This document shows, one piece after another, positions 15,374 to 24,266 of a DNA stretch of 24,403 nucleotides. The DNA comes from Rhodococcus sp. IITR03. Lineage in GTDB: Bacteria > Actinomycetota > Actinomycetes > Mycobacteriales > Mycobacteriaceae. A program made the translations under genes and the position numbers. The DNA lies in assembly GCA_001017865.1 (NCBI GenBank), contig LATQ01000001.1, forward strand, positions 871,184 through 895,586. Direction: 5' to 3'. The notes below the pieces were generated by a model. The model worked only from the letters and a program-made list of their open reading frames with translations, ran no database searches and had not been told where the DNA came from. Position 1 is the stretch's first letter. Each line of letters opens with the position of its first letter.

Positions 15374-16749
15374 GTGACCCGGATCCTGGCGGCTCCCCCC
15401 GCCCACTCCCATCTGCGCCCGGTCCCGGACGATCGGGAATACCCGGTATCGGCACGTCCTCGAATACATCCGCGATCCCCTCGCGATGATGCAGAAGCAC
15501 TGGGACCGTTACGGCGAGGTGTCCTGCTTCTCGGCGGCCGGCCGACGCTGGATCTCGGTCCTCGGACCCGACGCTGCCAGGAGGTGCTGCAGAACAAGGA
15601 CCGGGCCTTCGCCAACGGCGACGGCTGGTCGGCACTGATCGGGCCGTTCTTCCACGGTGGCCTCATGCTCCTCGACTCGGAGGAACATCTCCGGCACCGC
15701 CGCATCATGCAGCAGGCATTCACCCGGTCACGCCTCGAGAAGACCGTCGAGGCCATGAATCCGTCGATCACCGAGAAACTCGACAAATGGGTTCCCACCG
15801 ACGGATTCCGTGCCTACACCGCACTGAAGACACTCACCCTCGACCTTGCCACCGACATCTTCATGGGCGGCGCCGAGGACTCCACACCGGCCGAGATCGA
15901 AGCGGTGAAGAAGGCTTTCATCGACTGTGTGCAGGCCGCGACCTCGATCGTCCGGTATCCCGTCCCCGGCACCAGATGGAAGCGCGGACTCGACGGACGC
16001 CGGGTGCTCGAAGACTTCTTCCGGCACTATCTACCGGCACGACGGTCGCGGGAGACGGACGACCTCTTCTCCGTGTTGTGCCACATCGAATCCGAAGCGG
16101 GCCAACGGTTCAGCGACGACGAGATCGTCGATCACATGATCTTCCTGCTGATGGCCGCGCACGACACGTCGACCATCACGATCTCCACGATGATGCAATA
16201 TCTCGGGCAACACCCGCAGTGGCAGGACCGATGCCGGGGCGAGTCTCTCGCGCTGGGCACCGCCGCCCCGAGTCACGCCGATCTCGACGCGCTCGGCAGC
16301 CTCGATCTGGTGATGAAGGAATGCCTCCGGCTGGTCTCCCCGGTCCCGGTCCTGGCGCGACGGGCCGTGCGCGACACCGAGGTCCGGGGACATTTCGTGC
16401 CGGCCGCACGTATGCCTCCGTGGCACCGCACTTCACGCACCACATGGCGGAGTACTGGCCGGAGCCCGAACGTTTCGATCCGGAACGCTTCGCGGAGCAT
16501 CGACGCGAGGACAAGGTGCACCGCTACGCGTGGGAGCCGTTCGGCGGGGGCGTGCACAAATGCCTCGGCATGCATTTCGCCGGGGTCGAGGTCAAAGCGA
16601 TCGTCCACCAGTTGCTGCTGCGCTTCGAGTGGCACGTCGACGCCGGCTACGTGGCCCCGCTGGACTTCACGTCGTTGCCGTTCCCGTCCGACGGGCAGCC
16701 GGTCGACCTGCGATTGCGGTCGACCGACTCCGAACGTCAGTCCGTGTAG
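15374..16749 (+). CDS. Cytochrome P450, four frameshifts
   Basis: This soluble bacterial P450 mono-oxygenase is about 459 aa corrected. The start is GTG 15374 with GGAGG 6 bases before it. The N-terminal proline-rich entry (PVPDDR, then IPGI and LEYIRDPLA in successive frames) is split by missing bases near nt 15437 and 15451, and near 15578. The I-helix oxygen motif is MAAHDTST (about 260), the ExxR of helix K is KECLRL (about 316), and the haem loop is FGGGVHKCLG with the Cys ligand near residue 397. A fourth slip near 16408 precedes that region. The sequence resembles the CYP51-like/CYP136 group more than the classical CYP105/125 type, but I cannot assign a family. No ferredoxin is adjacent. 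The substrate is unknown. Confidence 0.9.
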
Positions 16750-16753
16750 AGCA

Positions 16754-17485
16754 TCAGGCGGTGTAGAGACCTGCGCCCGCGCGGCTGAGCACGAGCTTGG
16801 GCACCACGGCCCGCGACGACAGTTTGAGCAGCGCGTCGACGATCTCGACGACGTCGTTCACCTCGATCATGGACTCGGCCGGGATCTTGTCCTTGATCCA
16901 GTCGGACATGTCGGTGTCGACGTAGGCGGGTGCGAGCGCCGACGCGAGATGCCGTTGCCGGACTCCTCGGCGTTGAGCGTCTCCACCAGCGAGATCAACG
17001 CGGCCTTCGTCGCACCGTAGGCGGCGAGACCGGCCTCGGCGTAGACACCTGTGATCGACGAGAGCGCAACGATCTTCGATCCGCGGGCCGGATCGTTCTC
17101 CGCCTCGGCGCGCAGCAACGGCAGCGACGCTGGATGAGCGCGAACGGAGCGTTGAGGTTCACGGCGACCGTCTTGTCGAACCGCCGGGTCGGGAACTCGG
17201 CGATCGGACCTGCCGTGCCGACACCGGCATTGAGGATCAGGGCCTTCATCGAACCGAACGCCTCGCGATGCGTCTCCACGACGCGGGCGGTGGCTTCCGG
17301 ATCGGCGAGATCGGCTGCGACGGCGCGTACCTCCTTGGCACCCGCCTCCCGCAGCCGCTCGGCGACGCTCTCGAGACGTTCCGCGCGCGGGCGCTGATCG
17401 TCAGTGCGTAGCCGCGCTCGGCGAGACGGGTTGCGATACCGAGGCCGATACCTCTCGAGGCTCCGGTCACGAGCGCGCTGGTCAC
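16754..17485 (-). CDS. Short-chain dehydrogenase/reductase (SDR 3), three frameshifts
   Basis: This SDR is about 244 aa corrected. It begins SALVTGASRGIGLGIATRLAE with the TGxxxGxG motif; SARAR after beta-2 suggests NADP preference. LILNAG replaces the usual NNAG. The catalytic Ser lies in KIVALSSITG and the Tyr/Lys in AYGATKAA. Missing bases near nt 17385, 17130 and 16945 split it into four frames. The start, GTG 17485, overlaps the kinase's TGA (GTGA). It is the last gene of the acyl-CoA dehydrogenase/kinase operon and converges on the P450 gene with 4 bases between stops. By analogy with LvaD of levulinate catabolism it may reduce or oxidise a 4-oxo/4-hydroxyacyl-CoA, which is inferred. 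Confidence 0.85.
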
Positions 17486-18509
17486 GCGTGGGCTCCCTTC
17501 AATGCTGCGAGTCCTGCTGCCACCAGGTCCGGCACGGCTTCACCGGCACGGTCGAAACCGTCGCCGATCGTCGCTCCGGCACGCCACCGGTGGTTGATGC
17601 CCTCGGCGATGACGGCGAGCTTGAGGTAGGCCAGACCCATGTAGAAGTTCCAGTTGGCGATGTCGCGACCCGACGCCGTGGCGTAGCGCTGCACCAGATC
17701 GTCCGCCGCCGGCAGTCGTTCGCTCGACCATGCCGCCGGGAAGCCCAGGATGTCGTCGAGCGCCGGATGCCGGTACACGCACATCATGGCGAGATCGGTG
17801 AGCGGGTCGCCGAGGGTGGACAGTTCCCAGTCCACTACGGCGACGACGCGTGCCGGGTCGGTCGGGTCCAGGATGGTGTTGTCGATGCGGTAGTCGCCGT
17901 GGACGATCGACGGAGCGGGCGACTCCGGAATCGACTCGGCGAGCGCGGCGTGCAGCCGTTCGAGATCCGGCAGTTCGCGGGTCTTCACCCGGCCCCACTG
18001 GCTCGCCCACAGCTTCACCTGCCGGGTCACGTAGCCGTCCGGCCGGCCCAGTCCCCCGAGACCGACGGCCTCGAAGTCGACGTTGTGCAGTTCGGCGATG
18101 ATGCGCACGAGTTCACCGACGCAGCGGTCGATCTCGTCGTCACCGAGCGCATCGAGGTCGGCCTTGCTGCGCACCACACGTCCGTCGACGAACTCGACGA
18201 CGGTGAACGGCGCACCCATCACCGAATCGTCCTCGCACTGGACGACGGTGGGCGCGACCGGCACACCGGTGCCTTCAGTGCCGACGTGATGCGGAACTCG
18301 CGGGCGACGTCGTGCGCCGACGGCGTCAGACCCGTGGTCGGAGGGCGACGCAGCACCCAGTGGGACTTCTCGTCGCGCAGCCCGTAGGTGAGGTTGGACT
18401 TGCCGCCCGAGATGAGTTCCGCCCGAAGTTCACCGTGAACGGTCACACCGGAATCGGCGAGGAAACGCTCGAGGACGGCGAGGTCGAGTCCCTCGTGCAC
18501 GGCGGTCAT
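17482..18509 (-). CDS. APH-type phosphotransferase (acyl-CoA dehydrogenase partner), one frameshift
   Basis: This small-molecule kinase of the aminoglycoside-phosphotransferase/choline-kinase fold is about 342 aa corrected. The N-lobe has LISGGKSNLTYGL (glycine-rich loop) and HWVLRRPP in the Lys-strand position. The C-lobe has IVHGDYRIDNTIL (Brenner motif with catalytic Asp and Asn) and VVDWELSTLGDPLTDLA (metal-binding DWE). One missing base near nt 18270 splits the lobes. ATG 18509 overlaps the acyl-CoA dehydrogenase stop (ATGA). Kinases of this subfamily are fused to acyl-CoA dehydrogenases in human ACAD10/11 and correspond to LvaA in Pseudomonas levulinate catabolism, where they phosphorylate 4-hydroxyacyl-CoAs. 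An antibiotic-resistance role is unlikely in this operon. Confidence 0.9.
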
Positions 18510-19716
18510 TTCGCGGCCTCGCGGGCTGCCTTGCGGACGGCTCCGACGGCACGCTTGGCGATGGCCCAGCGGTGCACCTCGGACGGGCCGTCGTACACGC
18601 GGAACGGGCGGACCTCGCGAGTGAGACGGGCGATCGGAAGGTCTTCGGAGACACCGAGACCGCCGCACATCTGAGCGGAGCGGTCGACGATGCGGAAGAT
18701 CGCCTCGGCGGCGAAGGTCTTGGCGATCGACGTGGCGTTCGAGGCGTGCGAACCCTGGTCGAGTTCCCAGCACGCCTGCACGAGCAGCGCGCGGGTCGCG
18801 GCGATGTCGATCTCGTTGTCGGCGATCATCTTCTGGATCATGCGAGATCGCCGAGGCGGGAGCCGAAGCCTTCACGCTCCGCGACGTAACGGACGGCGGT
18901 GTCGTGACCGCGGCGGGCGGCACCGAGCCAGCGCATCACGTGCGTCATGCGGGCGGGGCCGAGGCGCACCTGCGCGTAGGCGAAGCCCTGGTCGACCTCG
19001 CCGAGCACGGCGGAGTCGGGGACGAACAGATCCTCGAAGTCGACCTCGCAATGGCCACCGATCATGGAGCGGTCGAGGGTGTTGATGTGGCGGCCGACCT
19101 TCAGGCCCGCGGTGTCGGCGGGTGCGAGGAACATCGTGGCGCCGCCACGCTGACCGGGCTCACCCGAGGTGCGGGCCATGATGATGAAGAATCCGGCACC
19201 GTCGGCGCCGGTGATGAAGTGCTTGCGGCCGTTGATCTTCCAGCCACCGGAGACCTTCTCGGCGCGTGTGTTCAGCGCGTTGGGATCGGCGCCGGCACCG
19301 GGGGGCAGGCTCGGTCATCGCGAAGGCCGAGCGCACGTCGCCGGCGGCGAGGGGCGCGAGGAACTGCTGCTTCTGCTCGTCGCTGGCGATGTGCGCGAGC
19401 ATGTGCACGTTGCCCTCGTCGGGGGCGGCGATGTTGAGCGCGGTGGGGCCGAAGAGCGAGTAGCCCGCGGCCTCGAAGACCGGGGCGCGGTCGGACATGT
19501 TCAGGCCGTGGCCGCCGTATTCGACGGGCGCGTGCGGAGCGAAGACACCGGCAGCTTGGCGGCCTTCTGCAGATCCGCCCGGATCGCGTCGCCACCGGCC
19601 GCGGTGATGTCGCCACCGTGGGCGTCCTCGACGGGAAGCACCTCGTCGCGGATGAACTGCTCGGTCCGCGCGATGAGGTCCCGGACGTGATCCGAGTAGG
19701 ACAGGTCGACCGCCAT
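18506..19716 (-). CDS. Acyl-CoA dehydrogenase (ACAD10/11-like), three frameshifts
   Basis: This FAD enzyme of the acyl-CoA dehydrogenase superfamily is about 403 aa corrected. The N-terminal helical domain runs to PVEYGGHG. The middle domain has AFAMTEPAPGAGADP (FAD-binding TEP motif) and ISARTSG-like MARTSGEPG. The C-terminal domain has AQMCGGLGVSEDLPIARL and FRVYDGPSEVHRWAIAKR, where DGPSEVH matches the ACAD10/11 subgroup rather than the usual EGTxEI. Frames slip near nt 19535, 19305 (an extra C in a six-C run) and 18840. The start, ATG 19716, follows GGAAGGAG. It is the first gene of the operon and is preceded by a palindromic site at 19735-19756. In this subgroup the enzyme converts phosphorylated 4-hydroxyacyl-CoA to enoyl-CoA, as known for the family. 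Its application here is inferred. Confidence 0.9.
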
Positions 19717-19734
19717 GCTGAGCTCCTTCCGTAC

Positions 19735-19756
19735 CGACCGATCGATCGCTCGGTCG
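19735..19756. promoter_or_regulatory. Probable TetR2 operator in front of the acyl-CoA dehydrogenase operon
   Basis: A 22-base near-perfect palindrome has CGACCGA and TCGGTCG outer arms around a CGATCG core; the two halves disagree at one symmetric pair. It lies 19 bases upstream of the acyl-CoA dehydrogenase start and 54 bases downstream of the tetR2 stop. The size fits a TetR-family site overlapping the operon promoter. Assignment to TetR2 is inferred from adjacency. Confidence 0.65.
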
Positions 19757-19809
19757 AGTTCACGGTGGCATATCCCCGCCACCGGGTCAAGCCCGGAAGG
19801 GGTGCTCGG

Positions 19810-20445
19810 CTACTTCGCTCCGACCGCGTTCCGCGCGACCTGCAGGTAGCGGTGCACGATCTCGTCGGGCGACAGCGAACCGTCCGGCCGGTACCAGCTC
19901 GCCACCGCGACGCACATCGTCGTCACCGCACGACTGGCATCCTTCGGATAGGGCGTGGAGAACGTGCCGTCGGAGACACCGGCCTCGACGATCTCGTCGA
20001 TCATGCGTTGCTGGTCGTCGCGCAGGGCGACGAACGCGCGGCGTGCCTCGGGTTCCATGCTGCGCATCTCGGTCGACGCCACGAACGCCTGGTCGCGGCG
20101 GAACATGTGGAAGCGCAGCAACGACTCGACGACGGCGTCGAACTTCTCGGAAGGGGTGGGTCCGGCTTCGGCGATCGCCTGCCGGCTGCGGGCGAGCAGG
20201 TCGTGCAGCACGGTGGTCGTGAGCGAGACCAGCAGCGCCTGCTTCGACGGGTAGTGGTGATACAGCCCCGGCACCGACAGGCCGGATCGCGACGCGACCT
20301 CGCGGATGGACGTGCCGTCGTAGCCGCGTTCGGCGAACGCCTCGAGCGCAGCGACGAGCGGCTTGGGCAGGTCGGTCGGGCCGTAGTCCCGCCAAGAGCC
20401 GACGTCGCCGGAAACCGAATCCTCACGCGTGTCCATGCTCAACAC
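19810..20445 (-). CDS. TetR-family regulator (TetR2)
   Basis: This intact TetR regulator of 208-211 aa has its N-terminal helix-turn-helix at about residues 41-62 counted from ATG 20436 (GTSIREVASRSGLSVPGLYHH), followed by YPSKQALLVSLTTT. The ligand domain includes FHMFRRDQAFVASTEMRSME and SWYRPDGSLSPDEIVHRYLQVA, as in TetR regulators of fatty-acid and CoA-ester catabolism. Start choice is open: GTG 20445 or ATG 20436, with no clear RBS before either. It lies directly upstream of the acyl-CoA dehydrogenase operon in the same direction, separated by the palindrome, so a repressor role for that operon is likely. Confidence 0.9.
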   Translation of the reverse strand: MLSMDTREDSVSGDVGSWRDYGPTDLPKPLVAALEAFAERGYDGTSIREVASRSGLSVPGLYHHYPSKQALLVSLTTTVLHDLLARSRQAIAEAGPTPSEKFDAVVESLLRFHMFRRDQAFVASTEMRSMEPEARRAFVALRDDQQRMIDEIVEAGVSDGTFSTPYPKDASRAVTTMCVAVASWYRPDGSLSPDEIVHRYLQVARNAVGAK

Positions 20446-20472
20446 CGTAAGGGACGGTTCCGGCGACCTCGG

Positions 20473-20504
20473 CGCTCGCAGGATCGAAAGCCGCTCGCAG
20501 GATC
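20473..20504. repeat. 13-bp direct repeat
   Basis: CGCTCGCAGGATC occurs at 20473-20485 and again at 20492-20504, a 19-base period. The second copy overlaps the alcohol dehydrogenase stop codon; the pair fills the gap to tetR2. It may be a local duplication or paired binding sites two helical turns apart. Confidence 0.7.
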
Positions 20505-21630
20505 AGTAATCGTCCTCGCCGTAAAGGACGAGGCCGCGGAGGTTCTTGCCGGCATGCATGTCGGCGTAGCCCTCGTTGATGTCCTCGAGCTTGTAGGTCT
20601 TGGTGACGAGGTTGTCGAGGTCGAGCTGCCCGTTGCGATACAGCTCGAGCAGCTTGGGGATCTGCGAGCGCGGGCCGGTGCCACCGAAGATGGCCCCTTG
20701 CAGGCGCTTCTGCAGCAGCGTCAGTTCGAACAGGCTCATCGTCACCTGCGAATCGGTGGCGTGACCCATGCCGACGACGACGACCTGCCCACCCTTGGCA
20801 GTGAGACCGAGTGCGGGACCGATGATGTCGCCGGTGATCTCACCGACGGTGATGACGGTGACGTTGGCCATCTGGCCCCAGGTGATCTCGCCGATCACCG
20901 GTGCGGCCTCCTCGATCGACGCGAAGACGTGCGTCGCGCCGAACTCCTTGGCCTTCTGCCGCTTGAACTCGACCGGGTCGATCGCGACGACGAACCGCGC
21001 CCCGGCGTGTGCCGCGCCCTGGACGGAGTTGATGCCGACACCGCCGACACCGATGACGACCACGGTGTCGCCGAGCTTGGTGCCGCCGATTTCGGTGGCC
21101 GAACCCCAGCCGGTCGCGACGCCGCAGCCGAGCAGTGCCGCTTTCTCGAGCGGGATGTCCTTCTCGATCTTGATGACCGACGCCTCGTTGACCGTGACGT
21201 ACGGCGCGAACGTGCCGAGCAGGCACATCTGCAGCACCGGGTCGCCGTTCAGCGTCGCGCGGTAGGTCTTGTCGGAGATCGCCTGGCCGGTGAGCAGACC
21301 GGCGCCCTCGTCGCAGATGTTCTGCATGCCCTTGGCGCAGGCCCGACAGCGGCCACAGGCGGGGATGAACGCGAGGACGACGTGGTCGCCCTCCTCGAGA
21401 CCCCGTACTCCCGGGCCCACCTTGGTGACCACACCCGCGCCCTCGTGACCACCGAGGACCGGGAAGGACGGAAGCGGTGTCGCCCCCGAGCGCAGATGCT
21501 CGTCGGAATGGCACAGACCCGAGGCCGCGAGGCGGATCTGCACCTCACCTGCGACGGGATCGCCGAGATCGATCTCCTCGATCTCCCACGGCTGGTTGAT
21601 TCCCTTGACGACTGCTGCCTTCGTCTTCAC
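20503..21630 (-). CDS. NDMA-dependent-type zinc alcohol dehydrogenase
   Basis: This intact 375-aa medium-chain Zn alcohol dehydrogenase resembles the actinobacterial class III-like NDMA-dependent group (AdhD type). Catalytic zinc ligands are C40 (in GLCHSDE), H62 (GGHEGAG) and C169 (LLGCGVATG). The structural-zinc cysteines are C92, C95, C98 and C106 (CGRCRACAKGMQNIC). The NAD fold is VVVIGVGGVGINSVQG (about 191-206) with Asp in AIDPVE. GTG 21630 follows AGGAGG at 7-nt spacing. Members of this family hold their nicotinamide tightly and are linked genomically to the mycofactocin redox cofactor; no mycofactocin genes lie in this window. It is divergent from the SRPBCC gene and has a CRP-like site upstream. 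The alcohol substrate is unknown. Confidence 0.93.
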   Translation of the reverse strand: MKTKAAVVKGINQPWEIEEIDLGDPVAGEVQIRLAASGLCHSDEHLRSGATPLPSFPVLGGHEGAGVVTKVGPGVRGLEEGDHVVLAFIPACGRCRACAKGMQNICDEGAGLLTGQAISDKTYRATLNGDPVLQMCLLGTFAPYVTVNEASVIKIEKDIPLEKAALLGCGVATGWGSATEIGGTKLGDTVVVIGVGGVGINSVQGAAHAGARFVVAIDPVEFKRQKAKEFGATHVFASIEEAAPVIGEITWGQMANVTVITVGEITGDIIGPALGLTAKGGQVVVVGMGHATDSQVTMSLFELTLLQKRLQGAIFGGTGPRSQIPKLLELYRNGQLDLDNLVTKTYKLEDINEGYADMHAGKNLRGLVLYGEDDY

Positions 21631-21655
21631 CCGAGCCTCCTGAGCCGAAAGTGTG

Positions 21656-21671
21656 TGTGACGTGCGTCACG
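21656..21671. promoter_or_regulatory. CRP/GlxR-like binding site
   Basis: TGTGACGTGCGTCACG matches TGTGA-N6-TCACA at nine of ten consensus positions. Its inner part, GTGACG-TG-CGTCAC, is a perfect palindrome. It lies 26 bases upstream of the alcohol dehydrogenase start and in the divergent gap shared with the SRPBCC gene. Actinobacterial CRP/GlxR proteins recognise this motif. Binding here is inferred. Confidence 0.65.
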
Positions 21672-21730
21672 GCATTCAAACACTTATCGGACGTTAGAGC
21701 AACGGGTTCGAATCTCTTCCGGAGCGGCCA

Positions 21731-21752
21731 GTTACCCGCTACATTGAGTAAC
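21731..21752 (+). promoter_or_regulatory. Inverted repeat around a possible -10 box of the SRPBCC gene
   Basis: GTTAC (21731-21735) and GTAAC (21748-21752) flank 12 bases containing TACATT (21740-21745), a fair -10 hexamer. A clear -35 is not visible. A regulator bound here would block the promoter. The evidence is only the 5-base arms. Confidence 0.3.
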
Positions 21753-21779
21753 AGACAACTTCTCGTGAAGGCTCCAGCC

Positions 21780-22220
21780 ATGATTCACGTCCGCCACAGC
21801 GCCGTCGCAGACATCCCCGTCGACCTCGTGTTCTCCTACGTCGACGACTACCGCAACGTCCCCGACTGGATGTTCGGGGTGGCCCGCTTCCAACCCGTGG
21901 GCGAACAGGTCTCCGGTCTCGGTGCCGTCTACGACTCGACGATGCGGATCGGCCCCAAGGATCTCGACTCGCGCGTGGAAGTCGTCGAGTGGGAACGCAA
22001 TCGCGTGATCGTCCTCGACTCGATCGCCGGATTCCGCGCCGCGTCGTCGTGGACCTTCACGGACCTCGGCGACGCGACGCGGCTCGACGTCGACTTCGGC
22101 TACCGGCTGCCCGGCGGGATCGCCGGCCGCACACTCGGCATGCTCATCGAACCCATTGTGGGAACGGCGATCCGGCAGACCGAACACGCGTTGCGCACGC
22201 GGCTCGGTCAGCTCGTCTAG
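21780..22220 (+). CDS. SRPBCC-fold (polyketide cyclase/dehydrase-like) protein
   Basis: This intact 146-aa protein has the START/Bet v1-like SRPBCC fold, which encloses a deep hydrophobic pocket. The N-terminus is typical (IHVRHSAVADIPVDLVFSYVDDYRNVPDWM), with an aromatic/Asp-rich loop, followed by alternating beta-strands (YDSTMRIGPKDLDSRVEVVEW, WTFTDLGDATRLDVDFGYRL) and a long C-terminal helix (RQTEHALRTRLGQLV). ATG 21780 follows GAAGG; an upstream in-frame extension to 21651 crosses the regulatory region and is rejected. Function is unknown: these proteins bind lipids or act as cyclases or hydrolases. It is divergent from the alcohol dehydrogenase and converges on hppD with 8 bases between stops. 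Confidence 0.85.
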   Translation: MIHVRHSAVADIPVDLVFSYVDDYRNVPDWMFGVARFQPVGEQVSGLGAVYDSTMRIGPKDLDSRVEVVEWERNRVIVLDSIAGFRAASSWTFTDLGDATRLDVDFGYRLPGGIAGRTLGMLIEPIVGTAIRQTEHALRTRLGQLV

Positions 22221-22228
22221 GACCGGAC

Positions 22229-23432
<1,204 letters not shown>

Positions 23433-23506
23433 CGCTGCAACCTCCTGCCGCTCACTGCGGCACAGTCGTTGTGTCGTGTGTCACCAGGAGAAACCCACCC
23501 GTAGGT

Positions 23507-23521
23507 GCGACGCAACGTCGC
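23507..23521. promoter_or_regulatory. Palindrome between hppD and lrp, possible AsnC/Lrp site
   Basis: GCGACG and CGTCGC form perfect 6-base arms around CAA in the 186-bp divergent gap. Lrp/AsnC proteins usually bind loosely palindromic 13-15 base sites next to their own gene, so size and place fit. In GC-rich DNA such a palindrome is only moderately unusual. Confidence 0.4.
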
Positions 23522-23573
23522 CTTCGGCAACTGGTCCGACTGACTGGAATTCGCCGGAATCCGCGCGTTCACC

Positions 23574-23581
23574 TATACAAT
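23574..23581 (+). promoter_or_regulatory. Possible -10 box of the lrp gene
   Basis: TATACAAT contains overlapping TATACA and TACAAT hexamers, AT-rich against this background, about 38 bases upstream of the lrp start. No convincing -35 was found. It would give a leader of about 30 bases. Confidence 0.4.
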
Positions 23582-23618
23582 CGGGCTAGTTTTCGGCGCT
23601 CGATGGGAAGGAACCGCG

Positions 23619-24125
23619 ATGCGCGAGCCCGTGCAACTGGACGAATTGGATTTCGCTCTCCTCGAGGCCCTGCACGCCGACCCGAAGATCGGCGCGCTCG
23701 AACTGTCCCGTCGGCTGAAGGTCGCGCGTGCCACCGTCTCGGCCCGCCTGCGACGCCTCGAGGACACCGGTGATCGCCGGTTACGAACCCGGATCAACCT
23801 CGCCGCAGCAGGTTTCGACGTGCAGGCGTTCGTGACGATGGAGATCGTGCAGGGCGCGCTCGAAGACGTCACCGAGGTCCTCGAGCGCATCCCCGGCGTG
23901 CTCGAAGCGTTCGCTACCACCGGCGCGGGCGATGTGCTGTGCCGGATCGGGGCCGAATCGCATCTCGGCCTCCAGCAGACCCTCATCGAACTGAACCGCT
24001 CCTCGATCGTCGCGCGGTCGACGAGCGTGATGGTGTTGTCGGAAGTGGTGCACTACCGGGCGATGCCGCTGCTCCGCACCCTCGAGCCGGAACGATCCGC
24101 GAAGGCACCGGCCTACCGCCGCTGA
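23619..24125 (+). CDS. Lrp/AsnC-family regulator, internally misread patch
   Basis: This amino-acid-responsive regulator is 168 aa as read, about 169 corrected. The N-terminal helix-turn-helix is at about residues 26-50 (GALELSRRLKVARATVSARLRRLEDTG). The C-terminal RAM domain, which binds ligands and drives oligomerisation, begins AFVTMEIVQGALEDVTEVLERIPGV and includes TTGAGDVLCRI. Residues 52-57 (DRRLRT) do not fit; the neighbouring frame gives IAGYEP, the expected linker, so about three bases are missing in two places (near nt 23772 and 23790) and the frame is restored by chance. ATG 23619 follows GGAAGG. Divergent from hppD and just upstream of an amino-acid dehydrogenase, it probably controls amino-acid catabolism. 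Confidence 0.9.
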   Translation: MREPVQLDELDFALLEALHADPKIGALELSRRLKVARATVSARLRRLEDTGDRRLRTRINLAAAGFDVQAFVTMEIVQGALEDVTEVLERIPGVLEAFATTGAGDVLCRIGAESHLGLQQTLIELNRSSIVARSTSVMVLSEVVHYRAMPLLRTLEPERSAKAPAYRR

Positions 24126-24178
24126 GCCGATCACGTCCACAATCCGTCCCCCGCTAGCCGGATTGCACAGAAAAAAGC

Positions 24179-24224
24179 GCTTCGGGCATCCGAACCCTCC
24201 GCACGCTGCACAGTTCGCCGAAGC
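24179..24224 (-). other. Stem-loop followed by a T6 run on the minus strand
   Basis: GCTTCGG (24179-24185) pairs with CCGAAGC (24218-24224) across 32 bases; an alternative short stem TTCGG/CCGAA lies at 24181-24194. On the minus strand the stem is followed by GC and six T (24176-24171), resembling an intrinsic terminator. No minus-strand gene enters from the right, so its use is unclear. It could protect against antisense transcription or act in the leader of the downstream gene. Confidence 0.35.
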
Positions 24225-24266
24225 ACAGTTGCGCAGCATTTGTTACTGCCGTCACAGTCTTTCGCC

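Noticed and set aside
17482..18509. Aminoglycoside resistance gene
   Set aside because: The APH fold is present, but the coupled acyl-CoA dehydrogenase and SDR and the subfamily features point to CoA-ester metabolism.
19618..21660. 680-codon open frame on the plus strand
   Set aside because: It is antisense to the tetR2 and alcohol dehydrogenase genes, which have full family motifs on the other strand. Its own translation has no recognisable domain.
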